Of a stretch of 64,000 nt of DNA, positions 51,929 to 61,455 are shown one piece after another (position 1 is the first letter of the stretch; each line of letters starts with the position of its first letter). The notes under the pieces are model-generated. The model saw only the letters and a program-made list of their open reading frames with translations. It was not told where the DNA came from and made no database searches. Where the stretch lies: assembly GCA_022826665.1 (NCBI GenBank), contig JAJDUK010000056.1, positions 78,257-142,256 of the forward strand, in the 5' to 3' direction. A program made the translations under genes and the position numbers. The stretch is from Alphaproteobacteria bacterium. Its GTDB lineage: Bacteria; Pseudomonadota; Alphaproteobacteria; UBA828.

Positions 51929-52282
51929 CTAGGATGCCGGGTGGTCCGGTTTGGCTGAGGCGGACAGCCGCTCGACCTCGGCATCCATGCGGCCCTGCCA
52001 CATCAGCGCCCACATGTGAAAGTCGCCGGCCAGGCTGAACAGCGGATAGGTGAAGGTCGCCGGCCGGTTGCGCTCGATCAACAGGTGGCTGAGCCAGGCG
52101 AAGAAGTAGCCGCAGACAAGCGCGGCTATTAGTAACAGGGGCTCTCCCAAGGCGCCGGCGATGACGACCAGGGCGACCGAGCCCGTGGTGCCGATGAAGT
52201 GCATCCGGCGGGTTCCGGGCCGGCTGTGCTCGGATACATAGTAGGGCCAGAAGGCTCGATACCGACGGAACCGCTTGCTCAT
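51929..52282 (-). CDS. Mpo1-like (DUF962) membrane protein
   Basis: A 117-residue membrane protein of the DUF962/Mpo1 family. In yeast Mpo1 is an alpha-oxidation dioxygenase for 2-hydroxy fatty acids. The conserved pattern HSRPGTRRMHFIGT near the start supplies histidine ligands. LSHLLIERNRPATF and SLAGDFHMWALMWQGR supply others, and two hydrophobic helices run in between. The bacterial role is not established. It is convergent with gcrA and divergent from the thiol-peroxidase-fold gene, so it is likely a single-gene unit. ATG 52282. Confidence 0.82.
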   Translation of the reverse strand: MSKRFRRYRAFWPYYVSEHSRPGTRRMHFIGTTGSVALVVIAGALGEPLLLIAALVCGYFFAWLSHLLIERNRPATFTYPLFSLAGDFHMWALMWQGRMDAEVERLSASAKPDHPAS

Positions 52283-52430
52283 CGTCGCTGCCCCCGTTCT
52301 CGCTCACGCCCGCAACGCCGCCATCATGTCGCCCACTTCGTTGCGTTTTTGGGCTATGCTTGTGATTCTACACCATCGTTCTCGACTCGCGATCACGCGG
52401 CGAACCCGCACGGTTAGGGAGACCACGCCC

Positions 52431-52988
52431 ATGGCGGCGATGACCACACCTGTCTGCGATTTCGGCTGGAAGGCCGTGGACTTTCGGCTGGAGGGGACCG
52501 ACGGCAAGACCTATGCGCTGGCGGACTGCGCCGGCGAGCGCGGCACGCTGGTGATGTTCCTCTGCAACCATTGTCCATTCGTGAAGGCCGTCATCGACCG
52601 GATCGTGGGGGACGTGGACGCACTCAAGAGCCGCGGGATCGGCGCGGTCGCCATCATGCCGAACGACACCGAGGCCTATCCCGCCGATTCGTTCGAGAAC
52701 ATGAAGCTGTTCGGTGCCCAGCACGGGTTCGGCTTTCCTTACCTCATCGACCCGACTCAGGAAGTTGCGCGCGCTTATGATGCGGCGTGCACACCGGACT
52801 TCTTCGGCTTCGACCGCGGCCTCGGCCTGCAATACCGGGGCCGGCTCGACGCCTCGCGGATGGAGCCGGTGCCGGATGCGCGTCGGGAGCTCCTCGAGGC
52901 CATGATCCAGGTTGCCGAGACCGGGCGCGGGCCCGAGGAGCAGCTGCCGTCCATGGGCTGCTCGATAAAGTGGCGCGAGGCCGCTTGA
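52431..52988 (+). CDS. Thioredoxin-fold (AhpC/TSA-like) protein
   Basis: A 185-residue redoxin-type protein. The active-site segment is LCNHCPFVKAVIDRIVGD, which has Cys-x-x-Cys, unlike one-cysteine peroxiredoxins. AIMPNDTEAYPADSFENM and CTPDFFGFDRGLGLQYRG follow as in the small-redoxin subfamily. A reductase role towards thiols or peroxides is expected; no partner enzyme is adjacent. ATG 52431 has an AGGGAG site; a second ATG nine bases further in is possible. Cytoplasmic, no signal peptide. Confidence 0.85.
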   Translation: MAAMTTPVCDFGWKAVDFRLEGTDGKTYALADCAGERGTLVMFLCNHCPFVKAVIDRIVGDVDALKSRGIGAVAIMPNDTEAYPADSFENMKLFGAQHGFGFPYLIDPTQEVARAYDAACTPDFFGFDRGLGLQYRGRLDASRMEPVPDARRELLEAMIQVAETGRGPEEQLPSMGCSIKWREAA

Positions 52989-53045
52989 GCCGGTCTCCCG
53001 GGCTTTTCCGGCAGGTTCGGCGACGGCGCTGACGGAGGCACGCGC

Positions 53046-53789
53046 GTGGCGGATATCTTCCGAGAGGTCGATGAGGACCTTCGGCACGAACGCTATCTCA
53101 AGCTGTGGCGGCGGTGGCGTTACTGGCTGCTGGGCGTGGGCGTAGCGGCGCTCGGCGCCGCGGTCGCAGTTGTGATGATCGCCGATGCCAGGGATAGCGC
53201 CCGCGAGGCCGAGGGGCGGCAATTCGCGGCCGCCATGGCCGGGATCGAGTCTGGGCGCGGCGCGGAAGCCGTCGAGCAGCTGGCGGTGCTCGCTGCCGAT
53301 TCCGAGACCGGATACGCGGCGCTCGCCCGGCTCGCAGAGGCCGATGCGCGCGCCGGGCGCGGGGATATCAGCGGCGCGATTTTCGTGTACGACCAGATCG
53401 CCGCGGACTCCCGGCTCGACCCCCTCTATCGCGACCTGGGCGCCCTGCTCGCCGCACAACGGCTGATCGACCGTGCATCCGCTGCAGAGGTCAACCAGCG
53501 GCTCGCGCCCCTGCTGGCGGGCCATTCGCCGTGGCGGCCGCTGGCGACGGAGCTTTCCGCCATCGCCGAGCTGCGCGCCGGCAACCAGGCGGCGGCGCGC
53601 GGGCTCTTCGCCGAACTCGTGAGCGACCCGGCTGCGCCGCTGGGCTTGCGGCAGCGGGCGGCCGAGCTGCTGATGAGCCTTGGCGGCGATTTGGAGGCGG
53701 CGCTTGCGGGCGGCGCCCAGTCGGCCGACTGGGACGACGCCGACGCCGGAGTCTCGGACGACGCGGCGGCCGGGAGCGCGGCGGAATGA
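53046..53789 (+). CDS. YfgM-like tetratricopeptide membrane protein
   Basis: A 247-residue protein with one N-terminal membrane helix (YWLLGVGVAALGAAVAVVMIA) and a periplasmic helical repeat region, as in YfgM/ancillary SecYEG translocon subunits. In E. coli YfgM lies beside bamB and der (yfgM-bamB-der), and the same order is seen here, which supports the call. GTG 53046 is the start. Its stop overlaps the bamB ATG by four bases. The tail is acidic and low-complexity (DWDDADAGVSDD). Confidence 0.85.
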   Translation: MADIFREVDEDLRHERYLKLWRRWRYWLLGVGVAALGAAVAVVMIADARDSAREAEGRQFAAAMAGIESGRGAEAVEQLAVLAADSETGYAALARLAEADARAGRGDISGAIFVYDQIAADSRLDPLYRDLGALLAAQRLIDRASAAEVNQRLAPLLAGHSPWRPLATELSAIAELRAGNQAAARGLFAELVSDPAAPLGLRQRAAELLMSLGGDLEAALAGGAQSADWDDADAGVSDDAAAGSAAE

Positions 53790-55141
53790 GGCGCGCCGCA
53801 CCGAAGGGCATAGCGCGTGGCGCCACCATGCTCGGTCTCTGCTTCCTCTTCGGTTTGGGCGGCTGCGACACCGTCTCGGGATGGTTTAGCGACGAAGACG
53901 CGTCGCCGGTGCCGGGCGAGCGATTTTCAGTGATTTCCCTCGAACGGCAGCTCGAACCGGACCCCGGCGCCGACGCGCTTACGGTGCGCCTGCCGCCGCC
54001 CTACGTGAACCAAGACTGGCCCCAGTCGGGCGGCTACCCCCACCACGCCATGCATCACTTGGCTGCGGCAGACGTTCTCGCCGAGCGCTGGCGGGCCAGA
54101 ATCGGCAGAGGCACCGACGACGACGGGCCCACTCTCGCATCGCCGGTCGTGGCCGCCGGGCGCGTCTTCACCATGGACACGAGGAGCCTGATCTCGTCCT
54201 TCGACGCCGACACCGGTGCGAGGCTCTGGGCCGCCGACATGCTGCCGGAGGACGATGACGAGGGCGCATTCGGCGGCGGCCTTGCAGTGGCAGGGGGTTG
54301 GCTGTTCGCGGCGACAGGACTCGGCCATTTGCTCGCGCTGGATGCGGGGACAGGTGCTTTGCAATGGCAGCAGTCGGTCGGCGTGCCCGTGCGCACTCCG
54401 CCCGTGGTCTCCGGCGGCCGCGTCTTCGCCATAAGCCACGACAATCGGTTGTGGGTGCTGGATGCCCGTACCGGCGCCGTGCAATGGAGCCACGCAGCGA
54501 TCGCGGAGAGCGCGGGCTTTCTCGGTGGCGCGGCCCCGGCAGTGGATGGCGGCATCGTGGTGGCACCCTTCTCGTCCGGCGAGTTGACGGCGCTTCGGGT
54601 CGAGAACGGCCGCACGGTCTGGGCCGATATCCTCGCCGTCCAGGGCGTCCGTATCGGCGCCATCGCCACGTTCAACGATACCGACGGCAACCCCGTGATC
54701 GACCGCGGCATGGTGTTCGCGATCGGCCACGGCGGGCGCATGGTCGCCATCGATGAGCGCAGCGGCCGGCGCATCTGGGAACGGGACATCGCCGGTCTCG
54801 ACACGCCCTGGGTCGCGGGCGACTTCATCTTCGTGTTGACCGCAGACAGCGAGCTTCTCTGCGTTGCGCGCGAGAGCGGCGCCATTCTCTGGGTGAGGTC
54901 GCTGCCGCGCTTCGAGGACCCGGAGGAGCGCGAGGACCCGATCTTCTGGTCCGGCCCGGTCCTCGTCGGCGATCGGCTCATCGCTGCGGGTTCGGACGGC
55001 AGGATTCTCGCGGTCTCGCCCTACGACGGACACATTCTCGGCGGGCGCGACGTCGGGAGCGCCGTTCGCGAGCCGCCCGTGGTCGCCGATCGGACGCTCT
55101 TCCTCCTGACCGACGCAGCGGATCTGATCGCGCTGCGCTGA
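53786..55141 (+). CDS. bamB: Outer-membrane assembly lipoprotein BamB
   Basis: A 451-residue eight-bladed PQQ-like beta-propeller, a lipoprotein subunit of the BAM complex that inserts outer-membrane beta-barrels. The signal ends in a lipobox LFGLGGC with Cys27 as the lipidated residue. Repeated propeller motifs include FDADTGARLWAADM, LDAGTGALQWQQS, LDARTGAVQWSH and IDERSGRRIWERD. It overlaps the YfgM-like gene by four bases and precedes der by 16, giving the well-known yfgM-bamB-der arrangement. Annotation as BamB rather than a generic PQQ protein is from context and the lipobox. Confidence 0.9.
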   Translation: MRRAAPKGIARGATMLGLCFLFGLGGCDTVSGWFSDEDASPVPGERFSVISLERQLEPDPGADALTVRLPPPYVNQDWPQSGGYPHHAMHHLAAADVLAERWRARIGRGTDDDGPTLASPVVAAGRVFTMDTRSLISSFDADTGARLWAADMLPEDDDEGAFGGGLAVAGGWLFAATGLGHLLALDAGTGALQWQQSVGVPVRTPPVVSGGRVFAISHDNRLWVLDARTGAVQWSHAAIAESAGFLGGAAPAVDGGIVVAPFSSGELTALRVENGRTVWADILAVQGVRIGAIATFNDTDGNPVIDRGMVFAIGHGGRMVAIDERSGRRIWERDIAGLDTPWVAGDFIFVLTADSELLCVARESGAILWVRSLPRFEDPEEREDPIFWSGPVLVGDRLIAAGSDGRILAVSPYDGHILGGRDVGSAVREPPVVADRTLFLLTDAADLIALR

Positions 55142-55157
55142 GGCTGAGGCCGGGCCT

Positions 55158-56489
55158 GTGGCCTTCACCGTTGCCATCGTGGGACGCCCCAACGTCGGCA
55201 AGTCGACGCTCTTCAACCGGCTGGTCGGCCGGCGCGCGGCGCTCGTCGCGCCGACGCCCGGCGTAACGCGGGACCGCCGCGAGGGCTGGGCGCGCATCGG
55301 CCCGCTCAGGTTCCGCGCCATCGACACCGCCGGGCTCGAGGAAGCGGCGCCGGAAACCATCGCCGGCCGCATGATGGCGCAGACCGAACGAGCGTTGGAA
55401 GAGGCCGACGCCGCGCTGCTTCTGATCGACGGGCGGGCAGGGGTGACGCCGGCGGACGAGTTCTTCGCGAAGCAGCTTCGGCGGCTGCAGGTGCCGGTCG
55501 TCCTCGCGGTCAACAAGTGCGAGGGCGGCGCGGCCGAGAGCGGGGTCGCCGAGGGTTATGCCCTCGGGCTCGGGCAGCCGATTCCGATCTCGGCCGAGCA
55601 CGGCGAGGGCCTCGCGGACCTCTATGACGCACTCAGTCCCTTCGATTCCGAGGCGTCGGAGGACGCATCCCGTGCGGACGACGTGCTCCGGCTCGCCATC
55701 GTCGGCCGCCCCAATGTCGGCAAATCGACGTTGCTCAACCGGCTGGTGGGCGAGGCGCGGGTCATCACCGGCGCGGAGCCGGGGCTCACGCGGGACTCGA
55801 TCGCGGTGCGCTGGTCCTACGAAGGCCGCGCGGTCGAGCTGGTGGACACGGCAGGCCTGCGCCGCCGCGCCAAGACCGTGGCGACGCTCGACAAACTCTC
55901 CGCGCGCGATGCCGAACGGGCGCTGGGCCAGGCGGCGGTGGTGCTCGTCGTGTTCGACGCCACCGATCCCGCCGGCCGGCAGGACATGGCGATTGCCGCC
56001 CGCGCGGCAGACGAAGGCCGGGCCGTCGTCATCCTGCTCAACAAGTGGGACCTGGTGCGAGACCGCGCGGCCGCCCGCGCCGCCATTCAGGAGCGACTGG
56101 AGACCGCGCTCGCGCAGGTGAAAGGGGTTCCGGTGGTGACCTGCTCGGCGCTGACCGGCGCGGGGATCGACGGCATCATGCCGGCGGTGCTCGCCGCCTT
56201 CGACACCTGGAACCGTCGCGTGCCCACCGCCCAGCTCAACCGCTGGCTGGAAGGAGCGGTCGCCCATCATCCGCCGCCGCTTGCGGCAGGCCGAAGGCTC
56301 AGGCTCCGCTACATCACCCAGGTGAAGGCCAGGCCGCCGACCTTCGCCCTTTTCGCGAGCAAGCCGCAGGCCTTGCCGGAGAGCTACCGCCGCTATCTGG
56401 TGAACGGAATCGGCGCCGAATTCGGCCTCGCCGGCGTGCCCATCCGCCTGCTGCTGCGCGCCGGCAAGAACCCTTATGCACCAGGGTAG
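55158..56489 (+). CDS. der: Double-GTPase ribosome assembly factor Der (EngA)
   Basis: A 443-residue GTPase with two tandem G domains, essential for 50S subunit assembly. P-loops are GRPNVGKSTLFNRL at residues 8-21 and GRPNVGKSTLLNRL near 183-196. The G3 motifs are DTAGLEE and DTAGLRR, and NKWDL and NKCE are the base-recognition motifs. The C-terminal KH-like domain ends NPYAPG. GTG at 55158 gives the family start MAFTVAIVGRPN. After its stop, 56490-56642 contains no gene and an AT-rich repeat-like stretch. Confidence 0.96.
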   Translation: MAFTVAIVGRPNVGKSTLFNRLVGRRAALVAPTPGVTRDRREGWARIGPLRFRAIDTAGLEEAAPETIAGRMMAQTERALEEADAALLLIDGRAGVTPADEFFAKQLRRLQVPVVLAVNKCEGGAAESGVAEGYALGLGQPIPISAEHGEGLADLYDALSPFDSEASEDASRADDVLRLAIVGRPNVGKSTLLNRLVGEARVITGAEPGLTRDSIAVRWSYEGRAVELVDTAGLRRRAKTVATLDKLSARDAERALGQAAVVLVVFDATDPAGRQDMAIAARAADEGRAVVILLNKWDLVRDRAAARAAIQERLETALAQVKGVPVVTCSALTGAGIDGIMPAVLAAFDTWNRRVPTAQLNRWLEGAVAHHPPPLAAGRRLRLRYITQVKARPPTFALFASKPQALPESYRRYLVNGIGAEFGLAGVPIRLLLRAGKNPYAPG

Positions 56490-56570
56490 GGTGGATTTCT
56501 CGCCGAGGCAGCGTTAGAGGCATCGATGCCCGCCCGCGCGCGTCATGCGCAACGCGGGAGGCCGGGGAGG

Positions 56571-56642
56571 GAAACAAAATCGAAATTTACAAAACGAACC
56601 CAATTTCGCGTAAAGCGTTGTTTCACAATGAAACATTATGGA
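56571..56642. repeat. AT-rich palindromic segment between der and the acyl-CoA synthetase
   Basis: A 72-base AT-rich stretch in otherwise GC-rich DNA, with two inverted repeats: CGAAATT/AATTTCG (56581-56587 and 56602-56608) and TGTTTCA/TGAAACA (56619-56625 and 56629-56635, CAA loop). It lies between two convergent genes. Read on the plus strand it can encode YKTNPIS, a string I recall from translated interspersed repeats, but I cannot verify that here. It could also act as a bidirectional terminator. Confidence 0.35.
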
Positions 56643-58181
56643 TCACGCTGATCCCTCCGCCTCCAGCTCTTCGCGCAGCGTGCGCTTGAGCACCTTGCCG
56701 TAGTTGTTCTTGGGCAGGCCGTCCACGATGCGGTAGGCGCGCGGGCGCTTGAAGCGGGCGATGCTCTTCAGGCAGAGCCGGTCGAGCCGGTCTTCGGTGA
56801 CGCTCTGGCCGTCGTGGGGCACGACGAAGGCGACCACCTCCTCCCCCCACTCGGGGTGCGCGCGGCCGACGACCGCCACCTCGCGCACCGCCTCGTCGCG
56901 CAGCAGGACCTCCTCGATCTCGCGCGGGTAGATGTTGGTCCCGCCGGAGATGATCATGTCCTTGGCGCGGTCGAGCAGGGTGAGGAAGCCGTCTTCGTCG
57001 AAGCGGCCGACATCGCCGGTGTGCAGCCAGCCGCCCTTGAGCGCGCTCGCGGTGGCCTCCGGGTTCTCCCAGTAGCCCGGTATCACGACGTCGCCGCGCA
57101 CGATGATCTCACCGCTCTCTCCCACGGGAAGGGGGCGGTCCTCTTCGTCGACGACGCGCACCTCGACATCGGTGCGTGCGATCCCGGCCGAGCCCAGGCG
57201 TTCGCGGTAGCGCGGGTGATTCCTGTCTTCGTGATAGGCCCTGGAGAGTGCGGTAATCGTCATCGGGCTCTCGCCCTGTCCGTAGATCTGGGCGAGCTTG
57301 GGGCCGAAGGCTGCGAGCGCGCGCTCCACATCGGCCACGTACATTGGCCCGCCGCCATAGATGATGAGGTCGAGGTTGGCGGTGTCGGCGCTGGCGAGCG
57401 CCGGGCTGTCCAGCAGCCGCACCACCATGGTGGGCGCCGCGAACATGCTGAGGCCGGGGTGCTGCTCGATCAGGTTGAGAACCTCCGCCGGCTCGAAGCC
57501 GCCGCTCTCGGGAATCACGTTGTTGGCGCCCTTGGCGATGAAGGGCAGCGCGTAGAGGCCAGAGCCGTGGGATAGCGGCGCCGCGTGCAGCACGCAATCG
57601 TCGGGCGTGATTGGGTTGAGATCGGCGAAGTAGCTCAGCGTCATCATCATCAGGTTGCGGTGAGTGATGGTGGCGCCCTTGGGCCGGCCCGTGGTGCCGC
57701 TGGTGTAGAAGAGCCAGGCGGGATCGTCGGGTCGGGCTGCGGCGGGGCCTTCCGCGTCGTGGCCGAGCATGGCGCGCCAGTCGTCCGAGCCCGCCACCAG
57801 CGGCGACGCGAGGCCCGGCACCTCTTCGCGCACGCTTTCGATCCCTTCGGCGTGGCCCTCGTCGGCGATGCAGAGCCGGGTCCCTGAATTGCCCAGGATG
57901 TAGGCGACCTCGCGCGGGTGCAGCTTGGCGTTGACCGGGACCGCGACGAGGCCCGCGTACCAGATGCCGAACAGCGCTTCCAGGTAGTCCGGCCGGTTCG
58001 CCATGACGATGGCCACCCGCTCGCCGGATTCGAGCCCGTGCGCCGCCTTGAGCGCGGCCGCGATTGCGCCAGCACGCCCGTGGAGCGTGCCGTAGTCGGC
58101 GGTGACCTCGTCGCCGAGCGAGACCGCAGGCCGCTCGGGCAGGCTCCGCGCGGTCTTCGCCAGCAGCGCCGCAATGTTCAT
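56643..58181 (-). CDS. Acyl-CoA synthetase / AMP-dependent ligase
   Basis: A 512-residue adenylate-forming ligase that would activate a carboxylic acid with ATP and CoA. The ATP loop is [17 protein letters not shown] near residue 158, [22 protein letters not shown] gives the hinge region, and the catalytic lysine is in [15 protein letters not shown] at the end. Length and order match medium- to long-chain acyl-CoA synthetases; the chain length preferred cannot be told. ATG 58181 with GAGGGAAACGGGG upstream. The gene is divergent from the AOR locus across 167 bases and has no beta-oxidation neighbours here. Confidence 0.9.
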   Translation of the reverse strand: MNIAALLAKTARSLPERPAVSLGDEVTADYGTLHGRAGAIAAALKAAHGLESGERVAIVMANRPDYLEALFGIWYAGLVAVPVNAKLHPREVAYILGNSGTRLCIADEGHAEGIESVREEVPGLASPLVAGSDDWRAMLGHDAEGPAAARPDDPAWLFYTSGTTGRPKGATITHRNLMMMTLSYFADLNPITPDDCVLHAAPLSHGSGLYALPFIAKGANNVIPESGGFEPAEVLNLIEQHPGLSMFAAPTMVVRLLDSPALASADTANLDLIIYGGGPMYVADVERALAAFGPKLAQIYGQGESPMTITALSRAYHEDRNHPRYRERLGSAGIARTDVEVRVVDEEDRPLPVGESGEIIVRGDVVIPGYWENPEATASALKGGWLHTGDVGRFDEDGFLTLLDRAKDMIISGGTNIYPREIEEVLLRDEAVREVAVVGRAHPEWGEEVVAFVVPHDGQSVTEDRLDRLCLKSIARFKRPRAYRIVDGLPKNNYGKVLKRTLREELEAEGSA

Positions 58182-58348
58182 GGTCGAGCCCCGTTTCCCT
58201 CTTTCGTCTCCCGGCCTTCCTATACCTGCGAGGCCAAGGCCGCGCTACCGGCTACAAGCTCCAAACGATCGCGGCACAAACGCTTTGTCCGCCATGCTGG
58301 CCGCGGTTATTCTCTCCGCCAGACGCGATTCACGGGTTGGGGGGTAGC

Positions 58349-58822
58349 GTGCCCGAGGCGCAGGTCAAGATGACCGTCAATGGCGAGGAGGTCGCCCGCG
58401 AGGTGTCGACCCGCACCCTGCTCGTCGAGTTCCTGCGCTATGATCTCGGCCTCACCGGCACCCATGTCGGCTGCGACACGAGCCAGTGCGGAGCTTGCAA
58501 CGTGCACGTCGACGGCGAGTGCGTGAAGGCCTGCACCATGCTTGCGGTCCAGGCCGACGGCGCGGACGTGCTCACCATCGAAGGCGTGGCCAACGGCGAC
58601 ACGCTCCATCCCATGCAGGCGGCGTTCAAGGAGCACCACGCGCTGCAGTGCGGCTTCTGTACGCCCGGCATGGTGATGTGCGCACTCGACCTGGTGAAGC
58701 GGAACGGGAAGCCGAGCGAGGCGGAGATTCGCTCCTATTTGGAGGGCAACTTCTGCCGATGTACCGGCTACCACAATATCGTGAAGGCCATCGCCGCGGG
58801 CGCCGAGGCGATGGCAGGCTAG
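58349..58822 (+). CDS. [2Fe-2S] subunit, CoxS/xanthine-dehydrogenase type (orphan)
   Basis: A 157-residue iron-sulfur protein of the molybdenum-hydroxylase small-subunit family. Two [2Fe-2S] clusters are defined: plant-type with Cys42, Cys47, Cys50 and Cys62 ([22 protein letters not shown]), and the four-helix cluster with Cys101, Cys104, Cys135 and Cys137 (CGFC, CRC). The medium and large subunits that normally accompany it (CoxM, CoxL) are absent from the window. Instead a ferredoxin and a tungsten-type aldehyde oxidoreductase follow 124 bases later. It may supply electrons to that complex or be a relic. GTG 58349 gives the family N-terminus. Confidence 0.85.
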   Translation: MPEAQVKMTVNGEEVAREVSTRTLLVEFLRYDLGLTGTHVGCDTSQCGACNVHVDGECVKACTMLAVQADGADVLTIEGVANGDTLHPMQAAFKEHHALQCGFCTPGMVMCALDLVKRNGKPSEAEIRSYLEGNFCRCTGYHNIVKAIAAGAEAMAG

Positions 58823-58837
58823 GCGGTTCGAGAATGA

Positions 58838-58847
58838 GTCATATGAC
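58838..58847. promoter_or_regulatory. Palindrome upstream of the AOR genes
   Basis: GTCATATGAC is a perfect 10-bp palindrome 100 bases before the ferredoxin gene. Further GTCAT copies occur at 58853-58857 and 58891-58895. It could be an operator for the aldehyde-oxidoreductase genes. No known consensus (for example ModE) is recognised, and no convincing -35/-10 pair is seen. Confidence 0.35.
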
Positions 58848-58946
58848 CGCCTGTCATACCAAGGCGCACTTCGCCCGGTACAAGGCGGGCGTCATGTGGT
58901 GTAGAGTGTCGGTGAGCGCCTGAGAGGCGCGAAGGGGGTAACGAAC

Positions 58947-59426
58947 GTGCAGAAATCGCTTCATATCGACCCGGACAAGTGTACCGGATGCCTGCAATGC
59001 GAGCTGGCCTGCTCTCACGTGAATGAGGGGGTGTTCAACCCCGCCAAGTCTCGCATCAAGGTGTTCAACTTCCACGATCAGGGGCGGATGGTCCCCTACA
59101 CCTGCACCCAGTGCGACGAGGCGTGGTGCATGCAGGCCTGCCCGGTCGATGCGATCACGCTGGATGCCGAGACCGGCGCCAAGGTGGTCTCCGATGCGCT
59201 CTGCGTGGGCTGCAAGGTGTGCACCATCGCCTGCCCCTTCGGGACCGTGAACTACAACGCGTCCACCGGCAAGGTGATCAAGTGCGATCTCTGCGGCGGC
59301 GATCCCGAGTGCGCCAAGGCGTGCCCGACCGCGGCGATCACCTATGTGGATGCGAACTGGACCGGCCTGGATCGGATGCGTCAGTGGGCGGCCAAGACCG
59401 ACGCCGGCGCGCAGGCCGAGGCCTAG
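58947..59426 (+). CDS. aorA: Four-cluster ferredoxin subunit of aldehyde oxidoreductase (AorA-like)
   Basis: A 159-residue ferredoxin. Sixteen cysteines fall into four groups: Cys12/15/18/22, Cys53/56/61/65, Cys86/89/92/96 and Cys113/116/122/126, consistent with four [4Fe-4S] clusters. A similar protein is the small electron-transfer subunit AorA of the Aromatoleum tungsten enzyme, where it connects the catalytic subunit to the FAD subunit. The start is GTG with GGGGG upstream. aorB starts 12 bases after its stop. The gene symbol follows that comparison and is not proved by sequence alone. Confidence 0.88.
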   Translation: MQKSLHIDPDKCTGCLQCELACSHVNEGVFNPAKSRIKVFNFHDQGRMVPYTCTQCDEAWCMQACPVDAITLDAETGAKVVSDALCVGCKVCTIACPFGTVNYNASTGKVIKCDLCGGDPECAKACPTAAITYVDANWTGLDRMRQWAAKTDAGAQAEA

Positions 59427-59438
59427 GGAGGACTCGTC

Positions 59439-61283
59439 ATGGCATGGGCAAGGAACGTGCTGCGGGTGAACCTCACCGAGGGCACCTGCAAAAACGAGCC
59501 GTTGAACATGGATTGGGCCCAGAAGTACCTGGGCCAGCGGGGGCTCGCCACCAAGTATCTGGTGGAGGAGACCGACCCCAGGGTCGATCCGCTCTCGCCC
59601 GATAACAAGATGATCATGACCACCGGCCCGCTGACCGGCACCTGCGCGTCGACGGCCGGGCGCTATTCGGTCGTGACCAAGGGCGCGCTCACCGGCGCCA
59701 TCGCGTGCTCGAACTCCGGCGGCTTCTTCGGCAACGAGATGAAGAACGCTGGCTACGACATGATCATCTTCGAGGGCCGGGCGCCGAACCCGGTCTACCT
59801 CCTGGTCGAGAACGACAACGTCCAGCTGATCGACGCCAGCGAGTTCTGGGGCAAGTCGGTATGGGATACCGAGGAGGGGATCAAGGCCAAGCACCAGGAT
59901 CCGCTGATCCGCGTCGCCTCCATTGGCGTCGCCGGCGAGGCTGGCGTGAAGTTCGCCTGCGTGGTGAACGACATGCACCGCGCCGCCGGGCGCTCCGGCG
60001 TCGGCACGGTGATGGGGTCGAAGAACCTCAAGGCTGTCGCAATCCGCGGCACCCTGGGTGTCTCGGTCGAGGATGTCGGTTCCTTCATGCAAGCGACTGC
60101 CGAGGGCAAGCAGACCCTCGCGGACAACGCCGTCACCGGCCAGGGTCTACCGGCCTACGGCACCCAGGTGCTGATGAACGTCATCAACGAGGTCGGCGCG
60201 CTGCCCACCCGTAACCATCGGGACGTGCAGTTCGAGGGCGCGAAGAACATCTCGGCCGAGGCCATGGCCGAGCCCCGTGCCGACGGCAAGCCGAATCTGG
60301 TGACCAATGCCGCCTGCTTCGGCTGCACCATCGCCTGCGGGCGGGTCTCCACGGTCGAGCGCAGCCACTACACGGTGGCCGAGCGGCCGGAGTACCAGAT
60401 CGCTTCCGGCGGCCTCGAGTACGAGGCGGCCTGGGCGCTGGGCGCGGCCACGGGCGTGGACGATCTCGACGCGCTCACCTTCGCCAACTTCATCTGCAAC
60501 GAGCAGGGGATCGACCCGATCTCCTTCGGTGCCACCGTCGGCGCCGCCATGGAGCTCTATGAGGAAGGCGTCATCGGCGACGCCGAGACCGGCGGCATCG
60601 AGTGCAAGTTCGGCTCCGCCAAGGCGCTGACCGATCTCGCCGAGCTCACCGGCAAGGGCGAGGGCTTTGGGGCCGAGATCGGCCTCGGCTCCAAGCGGCT
60701 CTGCGAGAAGTACGGCAAGCCGGAGCTTTCGATGTCGGTCAAGGGCCAGGAGTTCCCGGCCTACGATTCGCGCGGCATCCAGGGCATGGGCCTCGCCTAT
60801 GCGACCGCGAACCGGGGCGCCTGCCACCTGCGGGCCTACACCGTCTCGTCCGAGATCCTGGGCGTGCCGGAGAAGACCGACCCGCACGTGACCGAGGGCA
60901 AGGCGGGCCTGGTCAAGGCCTTCCAGGACGCGACCTCAGCGGTCGATTCCTCCGGCCTCTGCGTCTTCACCACCTTCGCCTGGTCGCTCGACGACATCGC
61001 GCCGCAGATCAACGCGGCCTGCGAAGGCGATTGGACGGCGGAGAAGCTGCTGGAAGTCGGCGAGCGGGTCTGGAACCTGGAGCGGCAGTACAACTGTGCG
61101 GCGGGCTTCACCGGCAAGGACGACAACTTGCCCGCGCGTCTGCTCAAGGACGCGGCGAAGACCGGCCCGGCCGAAGGCCTCACCAACGGCCTCGACCAGA
61201 TGTTGCCGGAATACTACGAGGTGCGCGGCTGGACCGACGAGGGCGTGCCCAGCAACGAGACGGTGGAGCGCCTCGCGCTCTAG
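59439..61283 (+). CDS. aorB: Tungsten-type aldehyde ferredoxin oxidoreductase, catalytic subunit
   Basis: A 614-residue AOR-family enzyme that oxidises aldehydes to acids using a bis-pterin tungsten (or molybdenum) cofactor and one [4Fe-4S] cluster. The cluster cysteines are Cys293, Cys296 and Cys300 (ACFGCTIACG) and Cys508 (GLCVF). N-terminal family motifs such as YLGQRGLATKYL and IACSNSGGFFGNEMKNAGYD, and HRAAGRSGVGTVMGSKNLKAVAIRG, are intact. It should be cytoplasmic. It follows the ferredoxin by 12 bases with an AGGAGGACTC site. Two hairpins follow its stop, before the FAD subunit. Whether tungsten or molybdenum is used cannot be read from the sequence. Confidence 0.93.
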   Translation: MAWARNVLRVNLTEGTCKNEPLNMDWAQKYLGQRGLATKYLVEETDPRVDPLSPDNKMIMTTGPLTGTCASTAGRYSVVTKGALTGAIACSNSGGFFGNEMKNAGYDMIIFEGRAPNPVYLLVENDNVQLIDASEFWGKSVWDTEEGIKAKHQDPLIRVASIGVAGEAGVKFACVVNDMHRAAGRSGVGTVMGSKNLKAVAIRGTLGVSVEDVGSFMQATAEGKQTLADNAVTGQGLPAYGTQVLMNVINEVGALPTRNHRDVQFEGAKNISAEAMAEPRADGKPNLVTNAACFGCTIACGRVSTVERSHYTVAERPEYQIASGGLEYEAAWALGAATGVDDLDALTFANFICNEQGIDPISFGATVGAAMELYEEGVIGDAETGGIECKFGSAKALTDLAELTGKGEGFGAEIGLGSKRLCEKYGKPELSMSVKGQEFPAYDSRGIQGMGLAYATANRGACHLRAYTVSSEILGVPEKTDPHVTEGKAGLVKAFQDATSAVDSSGLCVFTTFAWSLDDIAPQINAACEGDWTAEKLLEVGERVWNLERQYNCAAGFTGKDDNLPARLLKDAAKTGPAEGLTNGLDQMLPEYYEVRGWTDEGVPSNETVERLAL

Positions 61284-61294
61284 CCCGCATCGTT

Positions 61295-61350
61295 CGTCAC
61301 TCTTGTGACGGCGGGGGGCCGCGCGCGCTGAACAGGGCGTCGGCCCCCCG
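61295..61350 (+). terminator. Two hairpins between aorB and the FAD subunit
   Basis: A small hairpin CGTCAC-TCTT-GTGACG (61295-61310) is followed directly by a perfect 10-bp stem (61312-61321 with 61341-61350, CGGGGGGCCG with CGGCCCCCCG) and a 19-base loop. No T-tract follows, so partial termination, mRNA-end protection or differential expression of the FAD subunit relative to aorB are all possible. The rest of the 172-base gap to 61455 contains no gene. Confidence 0.5.
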
Positions 61351-61455
61351 GCTTGTATCGGAGAAGACGGCACTGAACGAGACGAAACGGGCCATTCCCT
61401 GCCGCGCACGGGCGCGGGCGCAGGGGACGGCGCGAACAGCCAAGCGGGAGCCAAC

